A stretch of 27,691 bases of DNA from Chara braunii (GCA_003427395.1 BFEA01000062.1:3231744-3259434); one strand, 5' to 3'. Counted from the stretch's first letter, positions 1 through 11,201 are shown. Notes: a model not told the origin generated them from the letters alone. Program-made: numbers and translations.

Positions 1-99
1 AAACTGACAAGACAGTAAACAATTTACAATCATAAAGCATTCCTTTAATCAGATAACAGTTGAGACTTTCTTGAAATTGGGAATCTGGGCCATCCACCA

Positions 100-1265
100 A
101 TGCACCTCCTAACCATCCCATCTTCCCCCACCTTCATTTACCAAATGCAGTTCTGTCATTTGTGTAACAGGAGATGGTGGTTGGAAAGGCTCTTTCATCG
201 CAGCATAGATGTTGTTCAACATCAATCAAGAAGTCTTATAGATGGACAGTATGAACAAGGTTTGAAGGATTCCATAGAGTTGATTGTTGAGTACGGGTTT
301 TCCAAGAACATCGAGCAAGAGAGAGGGCGAATGTTGCATTTTTTGAACGAATGGATCACTCGTAATTGTGTTGGTCGTAGCATTGGAGATTGTAATGATC
401 TGGATGTGCTGGCTTTCTTCCAGGGACAGTGGCTTCCAGAATTGAGTACTCGCTGCCGTACCTTTGACAAGTTTGGTCAACCCTTTTCAGCTTGCAGCAC
501 TGTCGAGTCTAACTTTTGCTGCCTGAGTCGATGCTTTCAGATTATTGGGCGAGAAGGGGCACACAATCCTTGTAAAAGTTCTAAAGTGAAGGACTATCGT
601 CGGGCTTATAAAAATTGTGCTTTGAAAAATGGGGTTGCTAAGTTTCAGGCTCCTCCTATGACTGAGGCAAAGATGCAGATAATTTACCATGGCTTGAGAG
701 AAAAAATGAAGGAGCAGAGTGGTTGCCGTCATGCAGAGACTCTTCGTGACTTGTGCATAATGAACTACCTTTGGGAAAGTTGGCAGGGGGGAGGTGAGGG
801 GTTACGGTTACAAGGAAAAAAGGTTGACGAAGATATAAGGCTGGTCCAACCAGCTTATACTAAGACTCTGAGAAAGGAGCGGCAGGGAGCGATATCCTTA
901 CAAGAGCGAACTGGAGTAGACACTTTTTTTCTAGAGCTCATGGAAGAGCTTCGCATTGTTTATGGCCGGCTTGAGCCTCCAATAGATATTCGAGATGGTG
1001 GGCCGTTCTTTCGTAGTACCAAAACTAAGGATGTGCTGACTTCGAATGGTTTAATCGCCGATTAAAAAATTATCTGTTGCAGCTTGGGATCTATGAAGGA
1101 GAGAGTAGTTACAACTTTAGAGTAGGTGGTGCGGGAGGGAATCAAGAGGGGGTGGAGCTTGGGAAAGATGCTGGGACAGGGTACTTGAAAAACTTTCTCA
1201 TCCTTCATGCGGTACGGTTACGGCTACCGCTGAAGGATGCTTATAGAAATCCTGCTCGCTACTAG
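100..1265 (+). pseudogene. DIRS-type tyrosine recombinase, frameshifted and probably inactive
   Basis: The reading frame runs from an ATG at 100 to a TAA at 1063-1065. The same protein continues in another frame from about 1042 to 1265, so an indel lies just before 1065. The N-terminal half looks like a SAM-like core-binding domain (FLNEWITRN, then ..FFQGQWLPE). The segment with IIGREGAHNPCKSSKV and RDLCIMNYLWES matches what I recall of kangaroo-like recombinases. In an active enzyme a catalytic Arg follows YLWES, then comes HxxR, then Tyr. Here the positions read WQGGGEG (Arg apparently Gly), YNFR (His apparently Tyr) and FLILHAV (Tyr apparently His). These alignments are by eye. The gene converges on the RT/RNase H frame and overlaps its 3' end by about 40 bp. 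The true N-terminus may lie upstream of the window. Confidence 0.65.
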
Positions 1266-3327
1266 GCTTGCTTTCTCAGGATTAAAAACTTCCCTTGGTA
1301 CCCTGCTTGATGCCACACAGGTTGAGTAGTCATTTGCTATGAAAATCTGCTTGACAGGTTTCAATCTCAGAAGAGTTGGAAACCAGTTCGCTCTCTTGAA
1401 AACTGGGATTATGAGTAAATATTCTGCCCCGAATTCTCTGATCCTGGCGATGGTTTGCTGGATAAGACAGGTAGGAGGAAATGCCCATCTGAATGGGAAG
1501 GACGGTAGGTTTGACCAGTCCAAAGATAGTGCATCCATGAAAAAACATCTGGGTGAGAAGAATTATGAGATAAAATTGTCACGGACGTGCATTTCCTCCG
1601 ATGCAAACAGGTCGATGATCGGTTCACCAAAGATCTTGAAGAGTTCCTGCTCTTTCTTTCATTCAGTCCCCTATCTGAAAAGTCTGCTTCTTTAGATAGC
1701 AAATCAGCCTCTGTGTTGAATCTCCTTGGAAGCCAGGTTGGTTTGAGTTGGCAGTCACATGTTATAAGGATCTCCACTATTAGTCTGAGTAATTTGTTAA
1801 AAATTATATCTGCTGATCTCAGCTTCGATAGCAGGTCACGGTAGAAGACTGTCTGGTTATCTCCCACACGTTCTACTGAGGAAGATATCAGTTCCTGTGG
1901 TGCGTTCTTTATGAGAATGAGAAGTGACTCAGTAACTGCATACAATGCTCTGTGAGTGCTTGACTGCTGTAAAAACTCTGAAGGCAGTGCGAAGCTGACT
2001 TGCATTGTCTCCCCTGTACTTAGTGATAAGACTGCCCCTACTCCTGTTGCAGAGGCGTCCGTTTGAATCCTTGCTGGCGGAGTTCTTACTCTCCAATTCC
2101 TTCCCGGAAGGTGGGGAAGGTGTTCAACCCACTATTCTAGGTCTGTTCTGAATTCAGCGGATAACTTAACCTTGTCTTCCCAAGAATAGTTCGTTAGTGC
2201 TGCATGTAGGTTTGAGCATTACAAAGATGCAGGCAAAAAAACCTTACCAAGGAATACTGGTTTGCCTGCTAAGGAAACAATCTTCTTAGTCGTGAGCTCG
2301 GATTCTGAGCGACAACTGTTTAGGAGGACTGAAAGTTTTGCTATCTTGTCTTCAGGAACTTTTACTCTTTTCTCATGAGAGTCAATGATGAATCCTAAGA
2401 ATTTGTTTGATAACGCTGGGAAGACTTGACATTTGTTGGGGCTCGGGAAAAAACCAATCTTATGAAAAATTACCAAAATGAGATAGGAATTTCATAAGAA
2501 TTTAGCAAAGTTACTTTCCACTGCTAGGCTGTCATCAATATACGAAAAAATCATGATTCCTTTCGTTCTCAATTCTGCCATGAGTTCCTGCCACAAAGTG
2601 TTAAAATGGAAAGTTTTGCCTCCCCATTTGAAAGTAAAAAAGGGTCTGGAGGACTCATGCACTGGAATATGGTAGTAACCATTTTTTATGTCGAAGGTTA
2701 CTGCAAAATCTTCCAGTGGGCCTCCATCCATAACTGCCGTGACATCGTCAATGGACTCGTAGTGAAAATCAGGGAAACTAATGAACAAATTGACATACCT
2801 CAGATCTATTATGAAACACAGTTTTCTCGAACTTTTTATGACAAAAACCGGTTGCAGACTACTGGAGAATCAGTTTCATAAATGACTGCTTGGTTTAGGA
2901 GTAACTTTACGTGGTGGGTCACAAAATCAGCAAACTGAGCTGGTAACTGGTAGTTAGGAATGGCTAACGGTGCAGGTTTAGTTTCCTTCAAAACTCTTCT
3001 GAACTGTGATGCCTTGAGTACCGGTTTTACCATCATCCTGACCTCATCCTTCTTCGACTTATCCTGATGCATTGTTCCCTCAAAATTTAGTTTAACACCA
3101 CTCTCTAACTAGGTGAGAACACTCCTTGCGTACTTTCTATTGAAAGATTTTAGCAGGGTTCTCCAGGCTTTAATGTGAGAGGTGGTGGATGCCGCTCTGA
3201 AGTTCTCGGGATCCAGAAGTCATGCTGCTCTGTCGCTTAGCTTCTTGAAAGCATAGGATATATGCGTTGCTGATGGTTAAGTGTTTAAGGCTTCGATTGC
3301 CTTGGAGATCTTGATTTCTTGCTCCAT
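1224..3327 (-). pseudogene. DIRS-type reverse transcriptase/RNase H polyprotein, interrupted
   Basis: The frame can be read from an ATG at 3327 (MEQEIKISKAIEAL...) through three stops to about 2836, then by a frameshift into a frame holding 2788-1409, then by another frameshift into 1538-1224. RT motifs in order are FDIKNGYYHIPVHESSRPF (motif A and following), FSYIDDSLAV (catalytic YIDD, about 2550) and LGFIIDSHEKRVKVPEDK (thumb side). RNase H opens with IQTDASATGVGAVL (about 2060) and later shows SSTHRALYA and WLPRRFNTEADLLSK. Downstream come IIDLFAS and DALSLDW...FPPTCLI...LLIIP, a block I know from DIRS RT-RNase H C-termini. In-frame stops include 2492-2494, 2219-2221 and one near 2145. 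The family order RT, RNase H, then the DLFAS block is preserved, so the identity is firm although the gene is dead. Confidence 0.8.
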
Positions 3328-3682
3328 TCTTTGTCATGTGCAGATGAGTCTTGCTTGCTGTATCCGTGGCTAAAGCTCCTTGAGGGGCTGCGTTGCCTTG
3401 AGCACCTGGCTTAATCAGAGCTGTTGAACCTGCACAAGTTAAAAACGTACCTGATAGTCATTGCTCTGCTCAGCCTGCAATTTATGGGGACCACCGTGTA
3501 AAAGACGTGGGCTCTTCAGTGAAGGTCCCTAAAGGTCCCCTCATTAAAATGGATGGTAAGATCATCCTTCTGTAGTTCTGCATTCTCTTGAGGATAGGGC
3601 CTTGAGTTGAAGATCTTGTAGGTTAGTTAGGGTGCAGACCCATCTAATATGCTTATTTCTTTTCTTCTCTTCTATATTCTCT

Positions 3683-3684
3683 CC

Positions 3685-3734
<50 letters not shown>

Positions 3735-3780
3735 CCGTTAACCTTTTACCTCCTCCCCCCCTCTTTTTTTTTTTTTTTCT

Positions 3781-3817
<37 letters not shown>
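3683..3817. repeat. Alternating homopolymer C and T tracts
   Basis: Ten Cs are followed by about 42 Ts (3693-3734), and two further C-run/T-run pairs extend to 3817. The long poly-Phe or poly-Lys translations here are artefacts. Length is likely unreliable in the assembly. The tract separates the RT and gag-like remnants of the DIRS element. Confidence 0.85.
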
Positions 3818-3944
3818 CTGTCAGTGTGTACCGCTGACACTTACCCTCTGACTGCCGCCTTGTTTTCTTGGTCATCTCACTCCTTGTTGATTCTCCGCAT
3901 TGCCAGAACTGATGTTTTCAACTCCATGGCTTTTAGCGAGTTCT

Positions 3945-4718
3945 TCACATTTCTGAGCATTCATCGTCGCACAAATCCTCTGCCAGGTTTGCCACCGCAT
4001 TTTTAAAGGCGCTCGTTGCCGATCTGCCCCTCTCGTAGTGCTTATAGTTGAGTTCTATCTGCTTGACTCTAATGAGAACGGCTATTTGCCTCCGCTAGGG
4101 TGGCTGATCGAAGATAAATTTAAGTGCATCTACCTCACCCTTGGCCCCTTCTGGTTTTCTGCAGAGAGACTCTTTAACCCTGGTGAAGACATCCCTGACC
4201 TTTGACTGATATGTGTAATGCAGTTCGATTTTGAGTTGGAGCAGTTCCATCTCCTCTCTAGACACTATTGCTAACCTGGGTGAGTTTGCTCGATTTGGGT
4301 ACTCTCCTGACCTACTGCATCCTTCCAGTGCCCTTGATGACTGGCTGGTTGGTCTTTCGTAAGAAGAAGTGGGTTGCAGATATTCAATAGGAAGAGAAAC
4401 TCTGAGTAGATGAAGGTTGACTGGATAAATCAAGCCTTCGTGGACCATTGTGTAGTTCAGATTATGGGGATTCTGCTCCTGCGGGTTGGTACATCTGTCA
4501 ACATAAGCCTTGACTAGTCTCAATAATGGGTAGATTAGTGGCATAAATAACTCCCTTCCTACTAAGGACTCTGCTCCATTCGATTGGACTGCCTCCCAAC
4601 TTGTTGGATCCATTCTGGTATCCCTGCGGTACACAATACACAACCTTATTGATTGAGACGGGATGATCTTTTCAGGGTAGATAAGATCGGTAAGGTAGTG
4701 TAGAATGAACCATTCCAA
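3945..4718 (-). pseudogene. Gag-like ORF of the DIRS-like element
   Basis: A 207-codon open frame (4718 to 4095) lies upstream of the RT frame in the same orientation. After one stop codon the same frame continues (RRQIAVLIRVKQIELNYKHYERGRS...) to a TGA at 3945-3947, so the ancestral product was longer. An alternative ATG-led frame (MDYVTKAIVIFG, about 4750) may be the original N-terminus, separated by a frameshift. No zinc knuckle or other diagnostic motif is visible. The C-terminal part is rich in charged heptad-like residues (EEMELLQLKIELHYTYQSKVRDVF), suggesting a coiled coil. The gag call rests on position: DIRS-order elements carry a poorly conserved ORF1 before RT. It could instead be unrelated sequence. 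Confidence 0.4.
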
Positions 4719-4755
4719 AAATTACTATGGCTTTAGTGACGTAGTCCATGCCCCT

Positions 4756-4930
4756 CTTTTTTTTTATATATATATTCCAACCACAGAGTTTGGTTGTCCT
4801 TTTTTATTTTGAATTGCTCCTCTTCCTCCCCTTTTTTTTTTTTTTTTTTTTTGCAATATCCTATTTTCTGATATTTACTCCTTCAATCTTTCCTTATCTC
4901 CTCTTCCCCCCTCCTTTTTTTTTTTTTTTG
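4756..4930. repeat. T-rich low-complexity block with C-to-T runs
   Basis: A T run with (TA)n at 4756-4776, T runs at about 4831-4852 and 4915-4929, each of the later ones directly preceded by Cs. This is the same arrangement as at 3683-3817. No coding potential is seen. Confidence 0.8.
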
Positions 4931-5212
4931 AATTGAAAGTTAAACGCTGCACTGATTTTTTATACAAGTTTCACTCCTTTATTTTCCCCTCCTAGAACGA
5001 TCGGTTATGTGCCTGGGATTTCCAGAGGGTCATCGGATGGAATTCTTGAATCCCATATTAACCCGACACCCGTAGCCACCAGTACTACAACACACCGGGA
5101 TTCGTCGTCATTGAAACCAATTTCTCTCAATTTTATATCCTTCTTCCTTATCACAATCTAACGGTCCTCCCTTGGGAGTCAATAGACCCCTCCTGGCCCC
5201 GAAGACCATGCT
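4931..5212. other. Intergenic stretch without recognisable features
   Basis: No motif, repeat or extended frame could be assigned here. The base composition becomes more balanced than in the T-rich block to the left. Confidence 0.5.
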
Positions 5213-5813
5213 CTGACTGTCAACATTACTATACCTATCGAGCCGCGGGATTTGTCGGAGGAACACGGTCTGAAGCTGAGTGTCGATAACACAACCTCCG
5301 ACTGAGGTCGTCCACGTCAGATTCCGAGATATGCAAAACCCGCTGACGATAAGTGTTTTCACAGAGAGACACCCACTGTGTTCCCTCCGTACACCGAGTA
5401 CGAACCCGCCCCAGACGACGAGGCCGACAAAACTAGCCGTTCGGCTCTGAAGGGCAAAACCGAAGATTTGGTCCTACACTAAACCACTTGCATCTCTGAG
5501 GTTGAAACTTGGCACCGAAGATCTCAATTCCCGTCCTGGGACTCCACCTCATTTTCCTAAAATCCTTGGCACACCCCTACGACGCACTTTCGGACCGCTT
5601 CCCACTCCAAAAACACGAAGTCGCGCTGGGCATCAGGTTGGGCGTCACACCACCGACGGACATCTTTTCGGTTGGGTGCCGGCCTACTGGATTGCATGGC
5701 CGCCAACAGGTATCCGCACAATGGGGAGCCAATGCGTTTTTGTTTCAAGTGCGACTTTTTCAAGGGTAACCTCTAGTGCACAACGAACCACGAGGCGGTG
5801 TAGTGTAAATTAA
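5213..5813 (+). pseudogene. Unrecognised decayed reading frame with a possible zinc-binding C-terminus
   Basis: Reading codons from 5213 gives about 200 residues of protein-like composition broken only by stops: near 5309, near 5480, near 5560, near 5774 and at the end. Segments include PRDLSEEHGLKLSVDNTTSD and FPPYTEYEPAPDDEADK. The end reads NGEPMRFCFKCDFF, then after one stop CTTNHEA. This gives a Cys-x2-Cys...Cys-x3-His spacing that could be a zinc-binding motif. I do not recognise the family. The staying power of one frame over 600 bp with only substitution-type stops is the evidence for past coding, and it is weak. A chance frame is quite possible. Confidence 0.2.
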
Positions 5814-6040
5814 TCACCATTTTGTCATCACTAGGGCCCACTTGAAACTCAAGAGTTTTCTAGCAGTATGGAACAAGACTTGCATTTCACGTTTTAGCGA
5901 GTTTTAGTGAGTCCCTGTCTTCGACTTTGTGTACTATGCAGAACCTTTCACTAAGGGTTGTTGTATTTCTTTATTTTGCTTTTTATAAAATACGGACAAA
6001 AGCTTTTAGTAGCATTTGGTTCTTCATTTTTTTGGGGGGT

Positions 6041-6225
6041 AACTACGTGGGAGTCACGATAACGACTTATAATTGCACTATGGGGCAAGATACAACTTGC
6101 AATTGCACTTCAGGCACCCTACCTGGCCAGAAAGTTGGGTTGTATATATTACCTGAAGTGCGATTGCAAATTGTATATTAGCCCATACTGCAAGTATAAC
6201 TTATTTTTGTGTCTCGCACGTAGTT
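6041..6225. repeat. 185-bp imperfect inverted repeat (long hairpin, MITE-like or foldback)
   Basis: The ends AACTACGTG (6041-6049) and CACGTAGTT (6217-6225) are exact reverse complements. Inner arms 6065-6115 and 6150-6203 match at roughly 43 of 52 positions, around a loop of about 34 nt (6116-6149). It could be a foldback element, a MITE remnant or a hairpin RNA precursor. No clear target-site duplication was found. Flanking it, 5998-6030 and 6263-6295 are similar to each other in direct orientation (shared core AGCATTTG then TTC). Confidence 0.6.
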
Positions 6226-6302
6226 TTCCCTTTTTTTTAGGGGGGGGGACTCGGAATTGGAAAAAAAGTTTTCAGCAGCATTTGATTCGTCTTTTTGCCT
6301 TT

Positions 6303-6972
6303 GTTTTGAGTTTGTAAGTCGCAAAAATTGTGCCACACCATTACATTGAATTAGTTCAACGGTGCATGTGGGACTCGACTCCCATAAGTAATGTAGAAGA
6401 CCCGAGCCTCTAACTTACAAATATTCAATGAAATTCGAATTTTGAGGGGGGAGGAGAAGAAAGGCCTGCAATCTGGTGGCAGAGGATGGCGGGGGGCCGA
6501 TCTAGATAATGTGTTTGCACTTGTTGTGGGGTGAGAGTTTTGTAGCCTTTCCAGTATCATGCCTACGCCATGCGGGCCTACAGTACCCAACTTTGTCTTC
6601 ACTGCGATATTCATTGTGTCATGGACCACGAACCTTCGACAACCATATCTTTCTGTAGCTAGCTTGGAAGCATGTAACCACAACTTTCTACTCGGTCATT
6701 GCTAGTACTAAGCGGGTTGTGCTTTGTTATGGGCTTTGTGATGCGTGGTAACACGATTTTTCTGCTTGTGAGTTACCACTAGCCACCATCAAGTCGCGGT
6801 AACGCAAGATTCAAGATTTTGGCTTTCTGCTCATCTTTACTGCCAAATGTTTACCGCCAAATCTTTACCGTGAGATTTTCTTACAACTTTTTTTATTCCT
6901 TTTATTGCTTCAAGTTGTTTATCAGTTTGTATATGGTCACACATGGAGGGCCAATTCCAAACAGATGTCGTC
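6303..6972. other. No gene recognised; flank or 5' region of the LINE
   Basis: No persistent reading frame or known motif is visible on either strand. The right part becomes T-rich just before the LINE ORF1 start and may be its 5' untranslated region, but nothing proves where the element begins. Confidence 0.4.
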
Positions 6973-8027
6973 ATGGATCAACAAGCTCAACAAGGTGCAA
7001 GATCTCCTCCTCCGGTTCTTGAAGACGCCGAAATCTCATAGGATCGAGTAAGGTATTTGATAGCTCAATGTTACCAAGAGGGTAACATTTGGGATGAAGT
7101 ATCATGTGACAGTGCAAAGATTGAGGGCAAAGAGGTTATCTTTGTGGTTAACTCGCAGTTCGACCAGATTAAAGTACGATGGTTAAAAGAACGGGCGGTG
7201 ATAGTAGTGTTCAGGGATGCAACCATGGATTTGCCATGAAAAGTGAAGGTCGACTTTATTCATGCCTACGAGAATGAATTGGTCAGGGATGAGATTTTTT
7301 ATCCACCTCTTCAAAGAGGCACAATCAGATTCAAAGAACCTGATGTACTAGCTTATATGGCTAGTAGAGACAGAGTAGTCTCAACTTAGCTCATTGACCA
7401 GAGGGATGATGAAAACCTACTCTTCAGTAACTCTTGTTGACACAACTTCTATCTGTGGATGACCAAAATGCAATGGAGAGAGTTTATAAGGATGAAGATG
7501 GACAATACATTTTGGGTCATAGCACTCCAAATACATTTAGATAAAGTTGCAATCAGAAAAGTAATGGGTACGGTAATCAAGGATTACCGACCAATCAGGG
7601 ACTGATCAAAACCATAACTTTTGAATTTGAAGTACGAAATAGACCCACAGTTCAAAGTGATAATAGTTGATAGAATATGGGTAGGACAGATAACGCCGAT
7701 ATGCGGGAAATGAAAATGGTATGTTCAACTACGCCGTGGTGTAGGAGATGCAGAGGCTACTTTCATAAGGAGGAATAATGTACCAGAAATATAACTCCAG
7801 ATAGCATCAAGGGAGACCAGGTCATAAAAGGCCAAATGCCAACGTTGGAGAAACAAACTTCTTCGTACAAGCAGGCAAGGGACAATTGGTATGACAACAA
7901 GGCATGGGCCAACGAGATTTCAACTCATAGGAAGTATAGTTGCAAGACCTTCAAGCTCCGCAAGATACCGAACAGGGAGTTGATTAAGGCAGGAGGCATA
8001 AAGGGATCGATTGCAATGTTCGTCTAA
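6973..8027 (+). pseudogene. LINE ORF1 (nucleic-acid-binding protein with CCHC knuckle), decayed
   Basis: An ATG at 6973 (MDQQAQQGARSPPPVLEDAE) opens a frame that stays coherent to about 7710, interrupted only by stop codons: after EIS, after ATMDLP at 7237-7239, after RVVST, after FSNSC, and two in the segment after KDYRPIRD. Downstream, in another frame, CRRCRGYFHKEE, a stop and then C reproduce the C-x2-C-x4-H-x4-C spacing of a retroviral-type zinc knuckle (about 7731-7772). The 7836-8027 segment is polar and could be the tail. A knuckle-bearing ORF1 just before an endonuclease-RT ORF2 is the plant/algal L1 arrangement. The product would bind element RNA in the ribonucleoprotein. No intact protein can be made. 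Confidence 0.6.
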
Positions 8028-9229
8028 CCATCTATAACTCATATCTCGCTTAAACTCATCATTTTCACAAGTTGCTAGATACCCATTGGGTTATGCCGCT
8101 TCATAAAACACCTGGTGTTCAGACATATATGCACCACACGGAAACATTTATCATTAATTTAGTCATCTGCTGGACCATCAACCTTATGCAAAATAGCGAG
8201 CGCCGATGTACGACAACGAGCTGCTGAGGCCGCAAAGTGAGACTTTTGCTCAACTTTTTTTTTCTTTTTTATACAATCTCGGCTTTCTCGTAACGAGAAC
8301 TGTGAGAGGTAACAAATGGCTTTGGGCAGAGACGATCCTTCTCATCTAGATTTGGTGGTGGGAGTAACAAGAAATACACAAAGGGACTCAAGGGGAAACC
8401 CACCTTTGAAAGCGGCTAGAGTGAAGTGACAAATGAGAACAAAGAAGGCACGAGCAGATGAGCGATCGAGAACCAAGCTTTGAATAATAAAGGTTCACAA
8501 ATATTTGTCTCTAACTCAAAAAGATCACAAGGTGTATAAGATTGGCGATAGTATCATCGAAACCAGGATCAAAGATGAACCGTGACAATAGGATAGTCAC
8601 CATAGCAGGTCGCTATCTGCCTTTATGTAGAAAACACTGTTACCTTTTGTTTACATCTCTGTTAATAGTTCGATCCAAGTATTATCGGAGTTGTCCCCCA
8701 ATGAATCATCTCCTTTCATTCATTAGAAGGTCATAAACATGAATTACCTAACACCATTTTAACATTAACAAAACAAAGTTTTGGTGGTTCAGGAGCAATT
8801 GAGATAGTCACGGAACTGTCATCATAACGCGACTACTCTGATTTTTATGGTCATAAAATAAAGTTTATAATGTCAGTATTACACGACTTTCTCTCATCAA
8901 AATATTTGGAAGGTCGAACAAGCTTAGACTACTATCTATTAACTTATTCACTCAATCCGATATCCCGACTTTTGATCAAATCATGATTAGTGAGATCATA
9001 CGTGCTAAATTTATGTCGAATATAAATGATAAGTTGCCACTACACAAGAAATAGAATTCTATTTATTTGAGGAACATGCTCTCATTAAAATCATCACAAA
9101 CTACATTGTATTCCACTAGTGCGGTTAATAGAGAACAAGTAAGAGACGGTAGACCTGGTGGCGAAACTTTGGGTTCAGCAGATGCTAATCGGCTCCTTAA
9201 CATAACAAAAATACCTTCCACAAATTGAC
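8028..9229 (+). other. LINE interior without assignable domain
   Basis: AT-rich sequence lying between the ORF1 and ORF2 remnants. No motif could be recognised on either strand. It probably holds decayed ORF1 C-terminus and the ORF1-ORF2 spacer. Confidence 0.35.
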
Positions 9230-11201
9230 AACATTAAGATAGTCACCTATAATATGAGAGGCTTATGTGATACTACAAAGTATACAAAAAATGTCTACAC
9301 AAAAATCCTAGTTACACGAGTACAATGTTCAAGTTGCTTTGTTTCAAGACACAAAGTTGAATCAGAAAAAAAAACGAATAAACTAAGTATATGGAGGGAC
9401 GGTCCACAACAATGGACACAGACAAATGAAATGAAAAGATCTATATCCTCATAGATAGGGACTTGAATGTAAATATAGTAGATTTTGAGGTAGATGTATA
9501 AGGTGAATGAGTTTAGGCCAAGTTGAAAAGAAATGCGGGTTGGGCTATCATGATAGTTTACGTCAAAAAAATAAAAATGTCTGTTATTTTATACATTGAT
9601 AATATGATAATCCCTGAAGACTGAAATTGTACCTTAAACAATCTTTCTGTAATTGCACCAAATACACCACACACATCAGTTTTTCTTGAGTACATGGTTT
9701 AACTTGAGCTTTGTGACACATACCGCTTGATGTATCATCTTGAGATAGGTCACACATGGTATTCTGTCACTGCGACATGCGACAATAATTGATTTCTTTC
9801 TTCTCGGTGTTTGAGCTAGTAATACAGTTATGGAAATCAGATTGATTCCTGAACCTTTATTTGATTACAACCTCAACATGGGTCAATAAGTTTTGGAGAA
9901 ATTGGACCAACATACAACAAATGTTTCTTGAGTCATGTAAAATAGTGAGATACATGTATCAATCACCTCGAATTTGCTGAGTGTTTTCTCTCCCATCCTG
10001 TCAGCAAAACGAAACCCGAAAGAAGAAAGGATCAGAAATAAACTAATATTAATAGAAAGTAAGGATAAAACTTTATCCTATCACGATTTTAATTTGCATG
10101 GAGGATAAAGTGAAGTTAATGATGGAGTGGGATGACTTACAGTACAAAAAATTGAAGATTTTACAGGTAATATTGTGTGTGATATAATGAAAATCGTTCA
10201 ATAAAGTATATATGAAAACTCATCCTAGACAATGAAGACTCCACACCATCCATTCATACAAACAATGAGACCGATGGACACATCAAAGGGCACGTGTGAC
10301 TTCACATCACTTACTTCAAAAAAATTTTGATATTTAGAAGGATATAGTACAAAGACCAGACACAGACCTCTCAGTTAACTCAGAGCATTGAGCTTGCATG
10401 ACAGCGAAACTCACAAACTAGGACAAGATCAGATTGCACGCGCTACTGAACGTAGTAGAACTACGGGCAACAACGAATACCATGGCCAAGGGTAAAGTGT
10501 CAGGCAGAGATGAGTTGCTAACGAATGTCCTCTCTCCACACCTACTAATTTTGTACAATTCTATTTTGGAAACTTAGGAAAATAAATCAACCCATAGATG
10601 TCGTATGAAATTGCTTTTGTAGCGTATAAAAGAAAAACAAGACTGATATCAAAATTTGAAGGTTGATTTCATTACTACAAAACGTCTCTTATAAGAGTTT
10701 GACCAAAGTCTTAGTTAGACGATTAACAATTTGCCTGCCATACTTAGTTAGTAGAGATCAGACGACTATCGTGGAAGGTAGATCGTTTTTGATAATATTG
10801 TTACTGCTCTTGAATATTTGAAGGTCCAGAAAGGAAATATAAATCTCGTTATTTTATTAGTTAACCTAAAAAATGTGTATCAAAGAGTAAACAAGGTGTA
10901 TTCAGTCCCAACCCTCAAGCACATGGATGGGTGTCCAAGATTTAGACAAGGTGTACCTGGTATGTATGGCAATCTCAAAGCCTTCAGTCATGATCAACTG
11001 TAAGATTTCAAAGTTATTCTCCTTCAAGTTATTTAGGTCTCTCAGATAAAATTGTGCTCTTTCTCAACTAATTTTTGTTTTGCAACTTGGTGTGTTGGTT
11101 AACAATATCAAATTTCATCCGAAGATAGAAGACATAAAAGTCCAGCACAATCAATGTAGAGTCAGTTCCCTGATGGATGATCTTGTAGCAATCTTTGACT
11201 A
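9230..11201 (+). pseudogene. LINE ORF2 (APE-type endonuclease plus reverse transcriptase), decayed and truncated
   Basis: The endonuclease start reads NIKIVTYNMRGL (9230), the classic opening of an L1-type EEP endonuclease. In a neighbouring frame VALFQDTKLN (about 9330) corresponds to the QE-TKL motif, and DRDLNVNIVDFEVDV (about 9455) to the next conserved block. RT begins near 10470 with MAKGKVSGRDEL and ILYNSILE, followed by LISLLQNVSYKSLTKVLVRR (about 10660), VEGRSFL (about 10770) and LEYLKVQKGNINLVILLV (RT motif A region, about 10810). It ends with SSLMDDLVAIFDY at 11162-11201, the counterpart of the YADD box. At 11202 the gypsy LTR starts. Many stops and frameshifts are present, so the gene is dead as well as truncated. 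Confidence 0.7.

Larger units (their letters stand above)
100..4750 (-). mobile_element. Decayed DIRS-like (kangaroo-type) tyrosine-recombinase retrotransposon
   Basis: Three coding remnants form one element: a gag-like frame (3945-4718, -), an RT/RNase H frame (1224-3327, -) and a tyrosine recombinase frame on the opposite strand (100-1265, +), the last two meeting tail to tail. From family knowledge, DIRS-order elements combine RT, RNase H and a tyrosine recombinase and lack a DDE integrase and an aspartic protease; in Volvox kangaroo the recombinase gene is inverted relative to the rest, as here. No split direct repeats or termini were identified. The left end may lie outside the window, and the right limit is set only by the end of the gag-like frame. 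All three frames carry stops or frameshifts. Confidence 0.7.
6973..11201 (+). mobile_element. Decayed L1-like non-LTR retrotransposon (LINE), truncated by a gypsy insertion
   Basis: Two coding regions in LINE order are recognisable on +: a nucleic-acid-binding ORF1 (6973 to about 8027) and an endonuclease-RT ORF2 (9230 to 11201). The reading ends abruptly at 11201, where the gypsy LTR begins with TG. The rest of RT and any 3' tail would be expected to the right of the gypsy element, outside the window. The stretch is AT-rich compared with the LTR next to it and is full of substitution-type stop codons, consistent with an old, formerly methylated copy. Confidence 0.7.

Noticed and set aside
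3562-4006. Open frames of poly-Phe (+) and poly-Lys (-) type
   Set aside because: They are translations of homopolymer C/T tracts; no biological sequence constraint is visible.
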